A stretch of 64,000 nucleotides of DNA from Pseudochryseolinea flava (GTDB taxonomy: Bacteria > Bacteroidota > Bacteroidia > Cytophagales > Cyclobacteriaceae). The stretch is taken from assembly GCF_003286915.1 (NCBI RefSeq), contig NZ_QMFY01000021.1, positions 17,775-81,774 on the forward strand. Reading direction: 5' to 3'. This document shows positions 48,776 through 58,185 of this stretch, in pieces (the stretch's first letter is position 1; each line of letters starts with the position of its first letter). The position numbers were made by a program, and so were the translations under genes. The notes beneath the pieces were generated by a model. It ran no database searches. It saw only the letters and a program-made list of their open reading frames with translations, and had not been told where the DNA came from.

Positions 48776-48997
48776 GTTGATCAGGTTATCATTTGTAATT
48801 ATCTAAAATACTAATTCTTGTTGTGAGTTCTAACTTTTCGCAATGATTCGGCTTGTTCATTTCATTTCCAACGTACTGACACCGCCGAGCGACTTGGCAT
48901 CATAATGATTTTTTAACGCTTCCCGTCAACATGTAACGCCATCGTAATATCGCTGTAAACTTCAAATCAAGTTAGTATCGGATCTTTCGAGAAACTG

Positions 48998-50134
48998 ATG
49001 AAAAAATTAGCGAGCTATGTCATCTTCCTCATCATTTGGTTTACTGATCTTCCAACGGCTGCAGCACAACAAACGAAAAATTTAATCTTCATTACACTCG
49101 ATGGCCTTCGGTGGCAGGAAGTATTCTCAGGTGCCGATTCATTATTGATAAACGATGCGCAATTCGTGCACGGCGACTCCGCGAAACCGTTCTATTCAGA
49201 AGTGACGCCTGAAGCAAGACGAAAACAATTGATGCCTTTCTTTTGGAATACCATCGAATCCAAAGGACAACTGTATGGAAATCGTAGCCACAACAACGAA
49301 GTTAACTGCGCCAATCCTCATTGGTTCTCATACCCTGGCTACAGCGAAATATTCACGGGCTTTATTGAACCAAAGATAAAGTCAAATCGAAGCATCACGA
49401 ATCCTAATCCGACTTTCTTAGAGTTCTTACACAGCAAAGCCGAATACGATAAGCGTGTCGCTGCATTCGCTACCTGGGGCACGTTCAATGACATCCTGAG
49501 AGAGAAGAAATCGAAGATACCGGTCAATGCTGGTTACGACAAAGCGTTCGCTCAACCTACAGCAACGGAAGCCATACTTGACAGCCTACAACAAGCTATC
49601 GTGACCCCCATCGGTGTTCGATATGATTCGATCACCTTCCGTTACGCAATGGAGTATCTCAAAATGCAACGACCAAAAGTTTTATTCCTTGGCCTCGACG
49701 AAACGGATGAATACGGACATAAAGGTCGATACGATCAGTATCTATTTGCCGCGCATCAGGCTGACAAAATGATTGAAGAATTATGGATGTGGCTACAATC
49801 GCAAGCGGATTACAAAAATCAGACAACGATCATTATTACCACTGATCATGGACGAGGTAATGGGAAACATTGGACGGGTCATGGAAGACTAAAGGCTGGA
49901 TCAAATCACGTTTGGCTTGCTGTGATGGGACCTGATACGCCAGCGTTGGGCGAGATCAAAACAGCGACGCGTCATTACTTAAAACAACTTGCATCAACAG
50001 CTGTAGCGTTGTTAGGATATACCTATGACGCAAGTCGTCCAACAGGAAAAGTTATTGAATCTGTATTTACAGATCAGCGTTATGCGGATCTAAAAGATAG
50101 CCGATCAAAAAAGGACAGAATCAGCAAACGTTAA
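48998..50134 (+). CDS. Exported alkaline-phosphatase-superfamily hydrolase
   Basis: A 378-residue secreted enzyme (signal peptide about 1-23, TAAAQQ). The alkaline phosphatase/phosphodiesterase fold is shown by the metal motif FITLDGLRWQEVF, the nucleophile region WFSYPGYSEIFTG, the metal-binding LDETDEYGHKGRYDQYL, and the C-terminal TTDHGRG and WTGHGRL. It should hydrolyse a phosphate or sulfate ester in the periplasm or outside. The nucleophile (Ser in PGYS, or nearby Thr) is inferred by family. The gene stands alone on the plus strand, and its stop overlaps a convergent small gene by 4 bp. Confidence 0.85.
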   Translation: MKKLASYVIFLIIWFTDLPTAAAQQTKNLIFITLDGLRWQEVFSGADSLLINDAQFVHGDSAKPFYSEVTPEARRKQLMPFFWNTIESKGQLYGNRSHNNEVNCANPHWFSYPGYSEIFTGFIEPKIKSNRSITNPNPTFLEFLHSKAEYDKRVAAFATWGTFNDILREKKSKIPVNAGYDKAFAQPTATEAILDSLQQAIVTPIGVRYDSITFRYAMEYLKMQRPKVLFLGLDETDEYGHKGRYDQYLFAAHQADKMIEELWMWLQSQADYKNQTTIIITTDHGRGNGKHWTGHGRLKAGSNHVWLAVMGPDTPALGEIKTATRHYLKQLASTAVALLGYTYDASRPTGKVIESVFTDQRYADLKDSRSKKDRISKR

Positions 50135-50370
50135 GAAGCAAGGGCGTGCTCACGCGTTGAGACACCCTTTACTTCGTAGAGTATCTTTTCATCGATCTCG
50201 GGACGCACGAGTAATCCGTGAACCGACAAATCGTGCAGTAAGTACATCAGTTCGGCCTGCTCGATCTCGACACATTTCGCCATCACTTGTTCAGCGCTAC
50301 AGGGTCCTAAATCGGTGATAACATTGAGTACCCACGACGACTTTTCTGACAATTCAATTGTTTTCATCAT
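50131..50370 (-). CDS. Small hypothetical protein, winged-helix-like
   Basis: A 79-residue soluble protein with an acidic helical character. SSWVLNVITDLGPCSAEQVMAKC and AELMYLLHDLSVHGLLVRP look like a small winged-helix with a beta end (EKILYEV), so it might be a DNA-binding or protein-binding module. I do not recognise the family. It overlaps the end of the phosphatase gene by 4 bp on the opposite strand. Confidence 0.5.
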   Translation of the reverse strand: MMKTIELSEKSSWVLNVITDLGPCSAEQVMAKCVEIEQAELMYLLHDLSVHGLLVRPEIDEKILYEVKGVSTREHALAS

Positions 50371-50451
50371 TTCTATTTCTTTGGCAAAGAAACGGTAGCC
50401 ACGCTGCCCTTGTTCGTGCTACGCGATTATGAAAACGTTAAATTATTCGCG

Positions 50452-50577
50452 TTATGACTTTACGTCGTCATGTATGAAATCCTTTAAAGTAGCAACGCTC
50501 AGGACTCGTTTGTTATAATTGCCGTATTCTTCTGCATGTTGTTCGAGATCGGACAGATGTTTATATACAAGGCCCAT
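50452..50577 (-). CDS. Possible 41-residue small protein or gene fragment
   Basis: A short frame starting MGLVYKHLSDLEQHAEEYG and ending in a TAA. The frame stays open nine codons upstream of the ATG without another start (GVFIQRLQL). Composition is amphipathic and protein-like. It lies in the 316-base gap between a minus-strand small gene and the S51 peptidase gene and points the same way as the small gene. It could be a real small protein, the tail of a decayed gene, or chance. The rest of this gap shows nothing else. Confidence 0.3.
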   Translation of the reverse strand: MGLVYKHLSDLEQHAEEYGNYNKRVLSVATLKDFIHDDVKS

Positions 50578-50686
50578 CAGCTGTAGTCGTTGAATAAAAA
50601 CACCCTACAGCGTTATAAATTGTGTTAAGCGGCAAGAACACAAACAATACTTTCCGTAGATTACATCCTTTCAATTTGCAAGTCTG

Positions 50687-52708
50687 ATGACGCTTCCGAA
50701 AGGATATCATATTGCTATTCTTATTTCCCTAATTATACCGCTGCAAATGTTTGCACAAGGTAAGATTGTGCTCATTGGTGGTGGTGCCGAAGTACAAGGA
50801 GGCTGGAGCGATGCACCGTATAGCTGGGCCGTTGCAAACGGTGGCAACAAAAAAGTTGCTGTGATCAGTTATACCGATGAGGACAATTTCATCCCCGACT
50901 ACTTCATGTCTCTTGGCGCAGTCGCTGCCACGAACATTAAAATCAATAGCCGTACCGTTGCAGGCCTTCAAAGTACTTACGATCTCCTCATGCAGCATGA
51001 TGTTTTCTTTTTTAAAGGCGGCGACCAATACAAGTATTACGATTTTTTCAAAGACACCAAAACCTCACAAGCGATTGTAGATAAGTATAACAATGGCGGC
51101 GTCATCTCAGGAACCTCAGCCGGTATGGCTATCCTATCGAAAGTATTTTTCACGGCGAAAGAGGGGTCCGTATATCCGGATGAAGCGTTACAAGACTTCA
51201 GGCATCCTCACATTCAACTAGCAAACGATTTCCTACCCTTCCTGCCCGGCATTATTGTCGATTCTCATTTCACAGAACGTGGCCGAGCGGCACGACTCTT
51301 TGGATTTATGGCACACTGGTATGATGACACCGGCGAACTACTCACCGGCCTTGGTGTCGACGACCGCACTGCTTTCTGTATTGACGACAATTTAATCGGG
51401 AACGTATATGGTACCGGAACTGTATCGATATACAATAGCGCTGGCTTCGGAACATTCAATGGCAAAAATCCTACTGCCGACTCAGTCCATGTCACGCAAC
51501 TTTTACACGGACACGCTTTTAATCTCCAGCAGCAACAAATCATTCATGGCCCTCAAAAACTTATCACACCCGTCGATGAAACAGGAAACTATCAAGTCTT
51601 ACTCAGTGGAAGTAACAGCCTGTCATCGAATAACGACTTTGTAAACCTGTTTGTAAACGGTCTGGGAAAAGCTACCGATACAATCACCGTTGTTGTAGCG
51701 AAAGGAAAAGGTATTGCTTACTTGACCAAATTAAAAAGTATGCAAGCAAAGTATGTGACCGTTGACCCATCATCGGACGCGAACGACATTGGACACATCG
51801 AACTTAGGAATGCCATCCGTAAGTCAAAGAAAGTATTGTTCCTCGAAAATGACGACGAAGCCTTATTCAATTTCCTTGCTGGTGGACCAACGGGAATTTT
51901 GCTCGATCAACACATCCGACGAAATAAAATGATAACAGGTTTTATCGGTGAAGACAGCCGCTACGCCGGAAAGATCTTTGTCACGAATCATTTGACAGAT
52001 CAGTACGCTGCTTACTATGGACGATTAAAATACCGCGAAGGTCTTGCACTCTTAAAATCAAGCGTGGTAATGGCAAACACTTACGATGCAGCAAGCTCCG
52101 ACTTTTATGAAAACACCACAGCCGCAGTTCCATTTGCAATGGTCGACGATACCCTTAAGTATGGGATCAGTCTAAACAGAAGTAGCTATCTACATTTTTT
52201 TCAAGGTGAAGGCAAAAATTACTTCACTGCTAAAGGTGCCCTGACAACATTGGTACAGATCAACCATGGAACGAGAACCGACATTGCTTCGCAGCGAGTA
52301 AACGCCGCTGGCACTGCCCGTCAATATGTGAGTTTTGCGGAAATGCAAACCGTTCTACTGAATGGAGATGCCGTGGTTCCTTGCGGGGTTCCGGTGATGA
52401 CCGACGACGAGCACTATGAATTCGAATCTCCGGTGCTCGATGCAGAAGTCGACTTATCGACGTCGTTTACAATTTTTCCTAACCCTTCATCAAACGGTAT
52501 ATTTCAAATCTCCTCGAATATTCGCAAATTCGTTTCCGTCACACTCGTCGATTTTACAGGACGCACCATATTGCAGCAGGCTTACGCTGACAATAGCAAC
52601 AGTACCATCGACATGAGCCCTTATCCGGATGGCCCTTATCTTTTGTTGATTCGATCATCCGAAAAAACAATATCAAGGAAAATCATAAAATGCGAAAGCT
52701 GTAAGTAA
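50687..52708 (+). CDS. T9SS-exported S51 peptidase (cyanophycinase-like)
   Basis: A 673-residue secreted peptidase. Signal peptide is about 1-24. The S51 domain (about 25-260) shows LIGGGAEVQGG, FFKGGDQYKYYDFF, the nucleophile Ser144 in SGTSAGMA, His194 in VDSHFTERGR and Asp226 in GLGVDDRTA, where cyanophycinases have Glu. A second, weaker S51-like half (about 330-450) has no GTSAG. The C-terminal 75 residues form a type A T9SS sorting domain (FTIFPNPSSNGIFQISSN). It is the first gene of a SusCD locus and probably cleaves polymer outside the cell. Cyanophycin as substrate is an inference from the S51 fold. Confidence 0.85.
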   Translation: MTLPKGYHIAILISLIIPLQMFAQGKIVLIGGGAEVQGGWSDAPYSWAVANGGNKKVAVISYTDEDNFIPDYFMSLGAVAATNIKINSRTVAGLQSTYDLLMQHDVFFFKGGDQYKYYDFFKDTKTSQAIVDKYNNGGVISGTSAGMAILSKVFFTAKEGSVYPDEALQDFRHPHIQLANDFLPFLPGIIVDSHFTERGRAARLFGFMAHWYDDTGELLTGLGVDDRTAFCIDDNLIGNVYGTGTVSIYNSAGFGTFNGKNPTADSVHVTQLLHGHAFNLQQQQIIHGPQKLITPVDETGNYQVLLSGSNSLSSNNDFVNLFVNGLGKATDTITVVVAKGKGIAYLTKLKSMQAKYVTVDPSSDANDIGHIELRNAIRKSKKVLFLENDDEALFNFLAGGPTGILLDQHIRRNKMITGFIGEDSRYAGKIFVTNHLTDQYAAYYGRLKYREGLALLKSSVVMANTYDAASSDFYENTTAAVPFAMVDDTLKYGISLNRSSYLHFFQGEGKNYFTAKGALTTLVQINHGTRTDIASQRVNAAGTARQYVSFAEMQTVLLNGDAVVPCGVPVMTDDEHYEFESPVLDAEVDLSTSFTIFPNPSSNGIFQISSNIRKFVSVTLVDFTGRTILQQAYADNSNSTIDMSPYPDGPYLLLIRSSEKTISRKIIKCESCK

Positions 52709-52766
52709 TGATCTTAACGTTGTCAAAACCTTTTTGTAAAAACATCTTTAACCAATTTATCTTTAC

Positions 52767-55724
52767 ATGAGAAAATCTCTACTGTTTTTAATTTTCGTTT
52801 TTTTATCGCTGAGTTCATTAGCTCAGGATAAAAGACTTATTGAAGGCACCGTGACCAGCACCGAAGATGGCGCTGTCTTTCCTGGTGTAAGCGTTGTCGT
52901 TTCAGGCACAAGCAAGGGTACCGTTACCAACACCGAAGGAAAGTATTCTATTCAAGTCGACGCTAATGAGAATGTGTTAATCTTTTCATTCGTAGGCATG
53001 TTGCCCATTGAGGAACGGATTGACAATCGTTTAGTGATTAACGTGGCGATGAATCCCGATGTAAGTCAGCTCAGCGAAGTTGTTGTCGTCGGATATGGAA
53101 CAGAGCACAAAAAGATGTTGACAGGATCGGTGGGTGTTGTGAAATCAGATGCCATCAAAGATTTGCCCGTATCAACGGTAGATGGTATCCTTCAGGGACA
53201 AACAGCCGGTGTACAAGTGATGCAAAATTCTGGAACACCCGGGGGCGGCATGTCCGTTCGCGTTCGAGGCACTACTTCGCTCAGTGGTTCCGGACAGCCC
53301 TTGTATGTCATCGATGGAATACCCGTTACCACAGGCGACTATGCACAAGTCGGTTATGAAGGCCAAGGCATCAACGCGCTAAGCGATCTTAATCCAAGTG
53401 AGATAGAATCAGTAAGTGTACTTAAAGATGCCGCTGCTGCCGCGCTATATGGCGCACGCGGTTCAAACGGTATCGTGCTTATTACTACCAAGCGCGGAAA
53501 AAGCGGCAAGTCACAAATCACTTTCAATACTTATTCCGGCGTACAACAAGTATGGCGCACACTCGACATGCTCAATGCACAACAATGGATGGAATATCGT
53601 AATGACCTCGCGGGAACAACGGTGTTCACCGAAGATGACATGAAAAACAATACCATCGACACAGACTGGCAGGACGTCATTTTTAGAACAGCACCGATTA
53701 CCAATTACGACCTTTCAGCATCGGGCGGAAATGAAAAAACACGTTTCTTCATTTCGGGAAGCTACTTCGACCAGGAAGGTATTCTCATTGGAACAGGTTT
53801 CAAGAGACTGAACACGCGCGTGAACCTAGACCATACCATCAGCAACAAACTCAAGGTGGGCACAAGTATCGGATTAAGTTATTCGAAATCCGATCGTGTG
53901 GAAAGCGATGCATCATTACATGGTCCGCTACCAAATGGTATATCAACGCCAGCCATATTTCCCGTGTACAATCCTGATGGAAGCTACAACCAAGATGGGC
54001 CTTACTCGAATGCGTTGTCTATCGCCAATGAAGCGACGAACGAAAACTTTACCTATCGTGCTATCGCCAATGTATTTGCCGAGTATACGATACTCCCCGG
54101 ATTAACATTTTCATCAAAGTGGGGCGTAGATTTTTACAATCTCCGCGAACATGCATTTGAATTCAATACGGTTCAAGGCAGTAAATACAATGGACTCGGC
54201 TTCGAAACATTTAGAAATGTTTTGAACGTGGTTTCGAACAATATCCTTCGTTACGAAACCACATTCGATCTACATAACATCGAACTCATGGGAGGTTACA
54301 GTTTCGAGATGTTCGAAAATCATTCGATGTATGCTAGAGGCCAAGATTTTGCCGACGAGAGCTTACAGTATCTGAATGCAGCCACAACGTTTGTCGGGAC
54401 TACGGCTAGCCCCGGCGAGAAAGGCATCCAATCGTTTTTTGGAAAAGTGAATTACAATTATGCGAGCAAATATCTATTGGGAATTACTGCTCGCGTTGAT
54501 GCATCGACGAACTTCGGCGATAACAACAAATACGGCATTTTCCCAGCGGCCTCCCTGGCGTGGCGTATGAGCGAAGAAGATTTCATTAAAAACAACATCA
54601 CTGCAATTTCAGAACTCAAACTGCGTGGAAGTTATGGCTTACTCGGCAATGATAACATTGAATCGTTTCTTTTTGCACCACTTTATACACCGGGCTCCTA
54701 TTCTAGTAAACCAGCCATTTCACCAAAACATCTGCCCAATCCAGATCTCAAATGGGAGTCGACGGCACAGTTAGACATTGGTATTGAGATCGGGCTCTTT
54801 AATGATCTATTGACATTGACTGCCGATTATTATAATAAGCAGACAAAAGATCTTCTATTAGACCAACCTTTACCGCCAAGCTCGGGATTTCCGGGTGTTG
54901 TAACCAACATTGGAAAAATGGAAAACAAAGGCATTGAACTATCTGCCGGTGTAAACACAGTGCTCGGGCCTGTACGCTGGACCTCAAACTTTAATATTTC
55001 TTTCAACAGAAACAAGGTCAAAAAATTGTATGACGACCAACCCATGGATGATCTTGGACGTGGTGGCAACCGTGTGATGGTTGGACAACCCCTTGCCATC
55101 TTCTATAATTATAAGTCACTGGGTGTTGATCCTTCGACCGGCGATATTGTTTTCGCAGATACAAATATCGATGGTGAAATTACATCTGAGGATCGAACCA
55201 TCATCGGCAATCCTAATCCGAAGTATATTGGCGGATTTACAAACACGTTTGCCTATAAAGGATTCGACTTGAGCGTCTTTCTTCAATTCACCTACGGGAA
55301 CGATGTATTTAATGGCTCGCGACTATTCCTTGAGTCGCTTCAAGGTGGCGACAACCAAATTGAAGCCGTAACGCGTCGATGGAAAAATCCTGGCGACATC
55401 ACGGATATTCCGCGTGCGACTTCCGACGCCTCTAAGGCCGCTGAAAACAAAAGAGCTTCCTCTCGATTTATCGAAGACGGATCCTACTTGCGCATTAAGA
55501 ACGTAACACTCGGCTACAATTTCAACCGCGAAATAATCAGCAAAATTAACTTGACGGGATTACGCATCTACGCCTCGACGCAGAATCTTTTTACGTTCAC
55601 AAACTATAACGGACTTGATCCAGAAGTGAACTACAGCGGAAACAGCCTGCAAGTGGTTGGGACTGATTTCTTCACGTTCCCTCAAGCGCGTACTTTCACT
55701 TTGGGTCTAAACGTAAAATTCTGA
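52767..55724 (+). CDS. SusC/RagA family TonB-linked outer-membrane transporter
   Basis: TonB-dependent importer of 985 residues for the locus containing two S51 peptidases. Signal peptide is about 1-19 (LSSLAQ). A carboxypeptidase-regulatory-like domain (about 24-100) comes first, then SEVVVVGYGTEHKKM, a plug with GSNGIVLITTKRG, and a barrel ending LGLNVKF. There is no STN domain and no FecR/sigma pair nearby. TATCTTTA lies one base before the ATG and resembles a -7 element, suggesting a possible internal or leaderless promoter. The leader seen at the other two SusC genes is absent here. Confidence 0.95.
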   Translation: MRKSLLFLIFVFLSLSSLAQDKRLIEGTVTSTEDGAVFPGVSVVVSGTSKGTVTNTEGKYSIQVDANENVLIFSFVGMLPIEERIDNRLVINVAMNPDVSQLSEVVVVGYGTEHKKMLTGSVGVVKSDAIKDLPVSTVDGILQGQTAGVQVMQNSGTPGGGMSVRVRGTTSLSGSGQPLYVIDGIPVTTGDYAQVGYEGQGINALSDLNPSEIESVSVLKDAAAAALYGARGSNGIVLITTKRGKSGKSQITFNTYSGVQQVWRTLDMLNAQQWMEYRNDLAGTTVFTEDDMKNNTIDTDWQDVIFRTAPITNYDLSASGGNEKTRFFISGSYFDQEGILIGTGFKRLNTRVNLDHTISNKLKVGTSIGLSYSKSDRVESDASLHGPLPNGISTPAIFPVYNPDGSYNQDGPYSNALSIANEATNENFTYRAIANVFAEYTILPGLTFSSKWGVDFYNLREHAFEFNTVQGSKYNGLGFETFRNVLNVVSNNILRYETTFDLHNIELMGGYSFEMFENHSMYARGQDFADESLQYLNAATTFVGTTASPGEKGIQSFFGKVNYNYASKYLLGITARVDASTNFGDNNKYGIFPAASLAWRMSEEDFIKNNITAISELKLRGSYGLLGNDNIESFLFAPLYTPGSYSSKPAISPKHLPNPDLKWESTAQLDIGIEIGLFNDLLTLTADYYNKQTKDLLLDQPLPPSSGFPGVVTNIGKMENKGIELSAGVNTVLGPVRWTSNFNISFNRNKVKKLYDDQPMDDLGRGGNRVMVGQPLAIFYNYKSLGVDPSTGDIVFADTNIDGEITSEDRTIIGNPNPKYIGGFTNTFAYKGFDLSVFLQFTYGNDVFNGSRLFLESLQGGDNQIEAVTRRWKNPGDITDIPRATSDASKAAENKRASSRFIEDGSYLRIKNVTLGYNFNREIISKINLTGLRIYASTQNLFTFTNYNGLDPEVNYSGNSLQVVGTDFFTFPQARTFTLGLNVKF

Positions 55725-55729
55725 ACGTC

Positions 55730-57046
55730 ATGAAAAAGCTATACATACTTGTCATTCTAATACTTTCACTTGGTTCATGCGACGTGCTTGACGTTTCACC
55801 TCAGAACGACATTCTTGCAGACGATGCTTTCAAGACAAAAGCCGGAATTGAAAAAGGCATCCTTGGAGCCTATACGTCATTTCAAAACCTCTCCTACTAC
55901 GGACGATCTTATTTGATCTTCTCTGACTTATCGGCAGATAACCTGGATCATCCCGATGACGCAACCGCGTTGGAGTATACTCAGATCGACAACAATGCAA
56001 TTCTCCCCGAGAACGGATCCGTCGATGGCATTTGGTCATCTGCTTATGCAGGAATTAATATTGCAAACAACGTTATTGCAAGAGTTCCAGGAATGGCAGA
56101 CATGACGCCCGAAGAGAAAAACATTGCGCTAGGTGAATTGTACTTTATTCGCGCACTAAATCACTTCAATCTCATCAACTATTTTGGTGATGCCCCGATC
56201 AAGGTAGAACCGACCATCGGAACAAATGGTGTGAACGTGCCACGTGAGCCGGTTAGTAAAGTGTACGAACAAATCATAGCGGATTTGCAATTCGCGGAAA
56301 CACATCTCAACGAAACGAACATCAAAGTCCGTGCATCGAAATTCGCGGCAACGGCATTGCTCGCCCGCGTCTATCTATACCAAGGCAACTACGCATTAGC
56401 CAAAGCAAAAGCAACGGAGGTGATAGACGCCGATTATGAACTCATCGATTATGCCGCAGTATTTTCGGATGAATCTGCTGAATCTATTTTCGAGATCGAC
56501 TTCACTGAATTGAATCGGAATCGCATCGCTGAATATAACTTCCCGAAGACGCTCAACGGAAGACGTGAGGTAGCACCATCTTCCTCCATTATTGACGCTT
56601 ATGAAGAAGACGATATTCGCCGCGATGCAACCATTGCGTACGCAGGTGCCTTACCCTATCCCATCAAGTACGATGACCTTTCCAAGGGAGCCGACAATGT
56701 GATCATCCTTCGTCTCGCCGAAATGTATTTGATTCGCGCTGAAGCTGAAGCCAATCTCGAAGGAGACATCGACGCAATTCAAGCCGACATTAACATCATT
56801 CGAACGCGGGCAGGACTTGAAAATACGGATGCCGATAACTATGACCACTTGTTGCTGGCCATCGAGCAAGAACGTCGTGTAGAGTTTGCCTTTGAAGGAC
56901 ATCGTTGGTTTGATCTCGTGCGGACCGATCGTGCTATCGAAACACTTCCAAACTTGGAGAGTGTTGATCAGACGCTATTCCCGATTCCACTATCGGAAAT
57001 TACAACGAATCAAAATCCAGGCATGAGACAAAACAATGGCTATTAA
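55730..57046 (+). CDS. SusD/RagB family nutrient-uptake lipoprotein
   Basis: Surface lipoprotein of 438 residues, a compact member, with lipobox Cys17 (SLGSC). Family signatures include DVSPQNDILADDAF after the Cys, GELYFIRALNHFNLINYFGDAP, LLARVYLYQGNYALA, and the C-terminal VIILRLAEMYLIRAEA and IEQERRVEFAFEGHRWFDLVRT. It starts 5 bp after its SusC partner, so both are translated from one message. Two PKD lipoprotein genes follow closely. Confidence 0.94.
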   Translation: MKKLYILVILILSLGSCDVLDVSPQNDILADDAFKTKAGIEKGILGAYTSFQNLSYYGRSYLIFSDLSADNLDHPDDATALEYTQIDNNAILPENGSVDGIWSSAYAGINIANNVIARVPGMADMTPEEKNIALGELYFIRALNHFNLINYFGDAPIKVEPTIGTNGVNVPREPVSKVYEQIIADLQFAETHLNETNIKVRASKFAATALLARVYLYQGNYALAKAKATEVIDADYELIDYAAVFSDESAESIFEIDFTELNRNRIAEYNFPKTLNGRREVAPSSSIIDAYEEDDIRRDATIAYAGALPYPIKYDDLSKGADNVIILRLAEMYLIRAEAEANLEGDIDAIQADINIIRTRAGLENTDADNYDHLLLAIEQERRVEFAFEGHRWFDLVRTDRAIETLPNLESVDQTLFPIPLSEITTNQNPGMRQNNGY

Positions 57047-57071
57047 AATCGATCTAAAAAACTTAGGATAT

Positions 57072-58175
57072 ATGAAATCAAAAATATTTGCATACCTCAC
57101 GCTTTTCATGACACTGTTTATTGTCATATCGTGCGATGACGACGATTCAAAACCTGAAGCTGCTGCTACGTTCGACGTCAGTAAAACTACCGTGAGCATT
57201 GGTGAAGAAATTCAATTCACCAATACATCGAAGAACGCAACGGCGTTTAAATGGAGCTTTGGTGACGGCACAACTTCAAAAGAAGTATCACCCAAGAAAT
57301 CGTACACATCCTCTGGAACATTCGTGGTAAGTCTGCTCTCCACAGGCACAGGAGGATCTCAAATTGCTAATGTATCGGTCACTGTACTTCCTGACCCTGA
57401 AATATTTTTCACAGAAGTCAACGCCAACATGATTCGTAAGTTCGCTATTGGTAGTCCTACGTCAATTGGTGACTTCCTTGATGTTACAGAAATGGCCGGC
57501 GTAGGTTTGGCTTACGATGCAGCTAACGAAAAAGTTTATTTCAGTGATTATGCAGTTACAGGTGAGGGCAAAATTTGGCGTGTAAATCTTGATGGTACAG
57601 ATCTTGAAGCAATCGTTGATGGTCTTTACGATCCATATCAAATTGCACTCGATGTTGAAAACGGAAAAGTCTATTGGGCTGAAGACCTTGATGCCGATGA
57701 AATCGGACATATTGGAAGAGCCAATCTCGATGGATCGGACAAAGAATACGTTGTGTCACTTGACGGAGGCGAATTCAGAGCCATTGCGCTCGACACCGAA
57801 AATGATAAGATGTATTACTACGAAGTGTACAATGAAGATTTGTATCAAGCCAATCTTGATGGAACGGATGCCACACCGATCCTCAGCGGTGTATTTGGTT
57901 ATGCACTCGCAGTCGACATGGTCAATGACAAAATTTACTTTGATGAACAGAATGACGAAGAACTAAAGCGCGCTGACCTCGACGGTAGTAACATCGAAAC
58001 GATCGACGACAACGGCTCTCGTATTTACGGCATCGCTGTCGACGCTGCCAACAATAAGATTTATTGGTCAGGACGCGACTCGGGCGTTATCACAACGGCA
58101 GCACTAGACGGAACACACAAACGTGATCTTGCTTCTGGGTTATTCAGTCCACGGGGCTTATTCTTAAAAAAATAA
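57072..58175 (+). CDS. PKD/YWTD-propeller lipoprotein 1
   Basis: Surface lipoprotein of 367 residues (ATG giving MKSKIFAYLT, lipobox Cys21 in VISC, then an Asp-rich DDDD spacer). A PKD domain (about 30-110) carries KWSFGDGTTSKEVSP. A six-bladed YWTD-like beta-propeller follows, with repeats such as NGKVYWAEDLDAD, IGRANLDGSD, NDKMYYYEVYNED and NNKIYWSGRD. By position it replaces the SusE/SusF-type accessory of glycan loci, so it may bind or hold the substrate. It is paralogous to the next gene, 10 bp downstream. Confidence 0.85.
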   Translation: MKSKIFAYLTLFMTLFIVISCDDDDSKPEAAATFDVSKTTVSIGEEIQFTNTSKNATAFKWSFGDGTTSKEVSPKKSYTSSGTFVVSLLSTGTGGSQIANVSVTVLPDPEIFFTEVNANMIRKFAIGSPTSIGDFLDVTEMAGVGLAYDAANEKVYFSDYAVTGEGKIWRVNLDGTDLEAIVDGLYDPYQIALDVENGKVYWAEDLDADEIGHIGRANLDGSDKEYVVSLDGGEFRAIALDTENDKMYYYEVYNEDLYQANLDGTDATPILSGVFGYALAVDMVNDKIYFDEQNDEELKRADLDGSNIETIDDNGSRIYGIAVDAANNKIYWSGRDSGVITTAALDGTHKRDLASGLFSPRGLFLKK

Positions 58176-58185
58176 AAACATCAAC

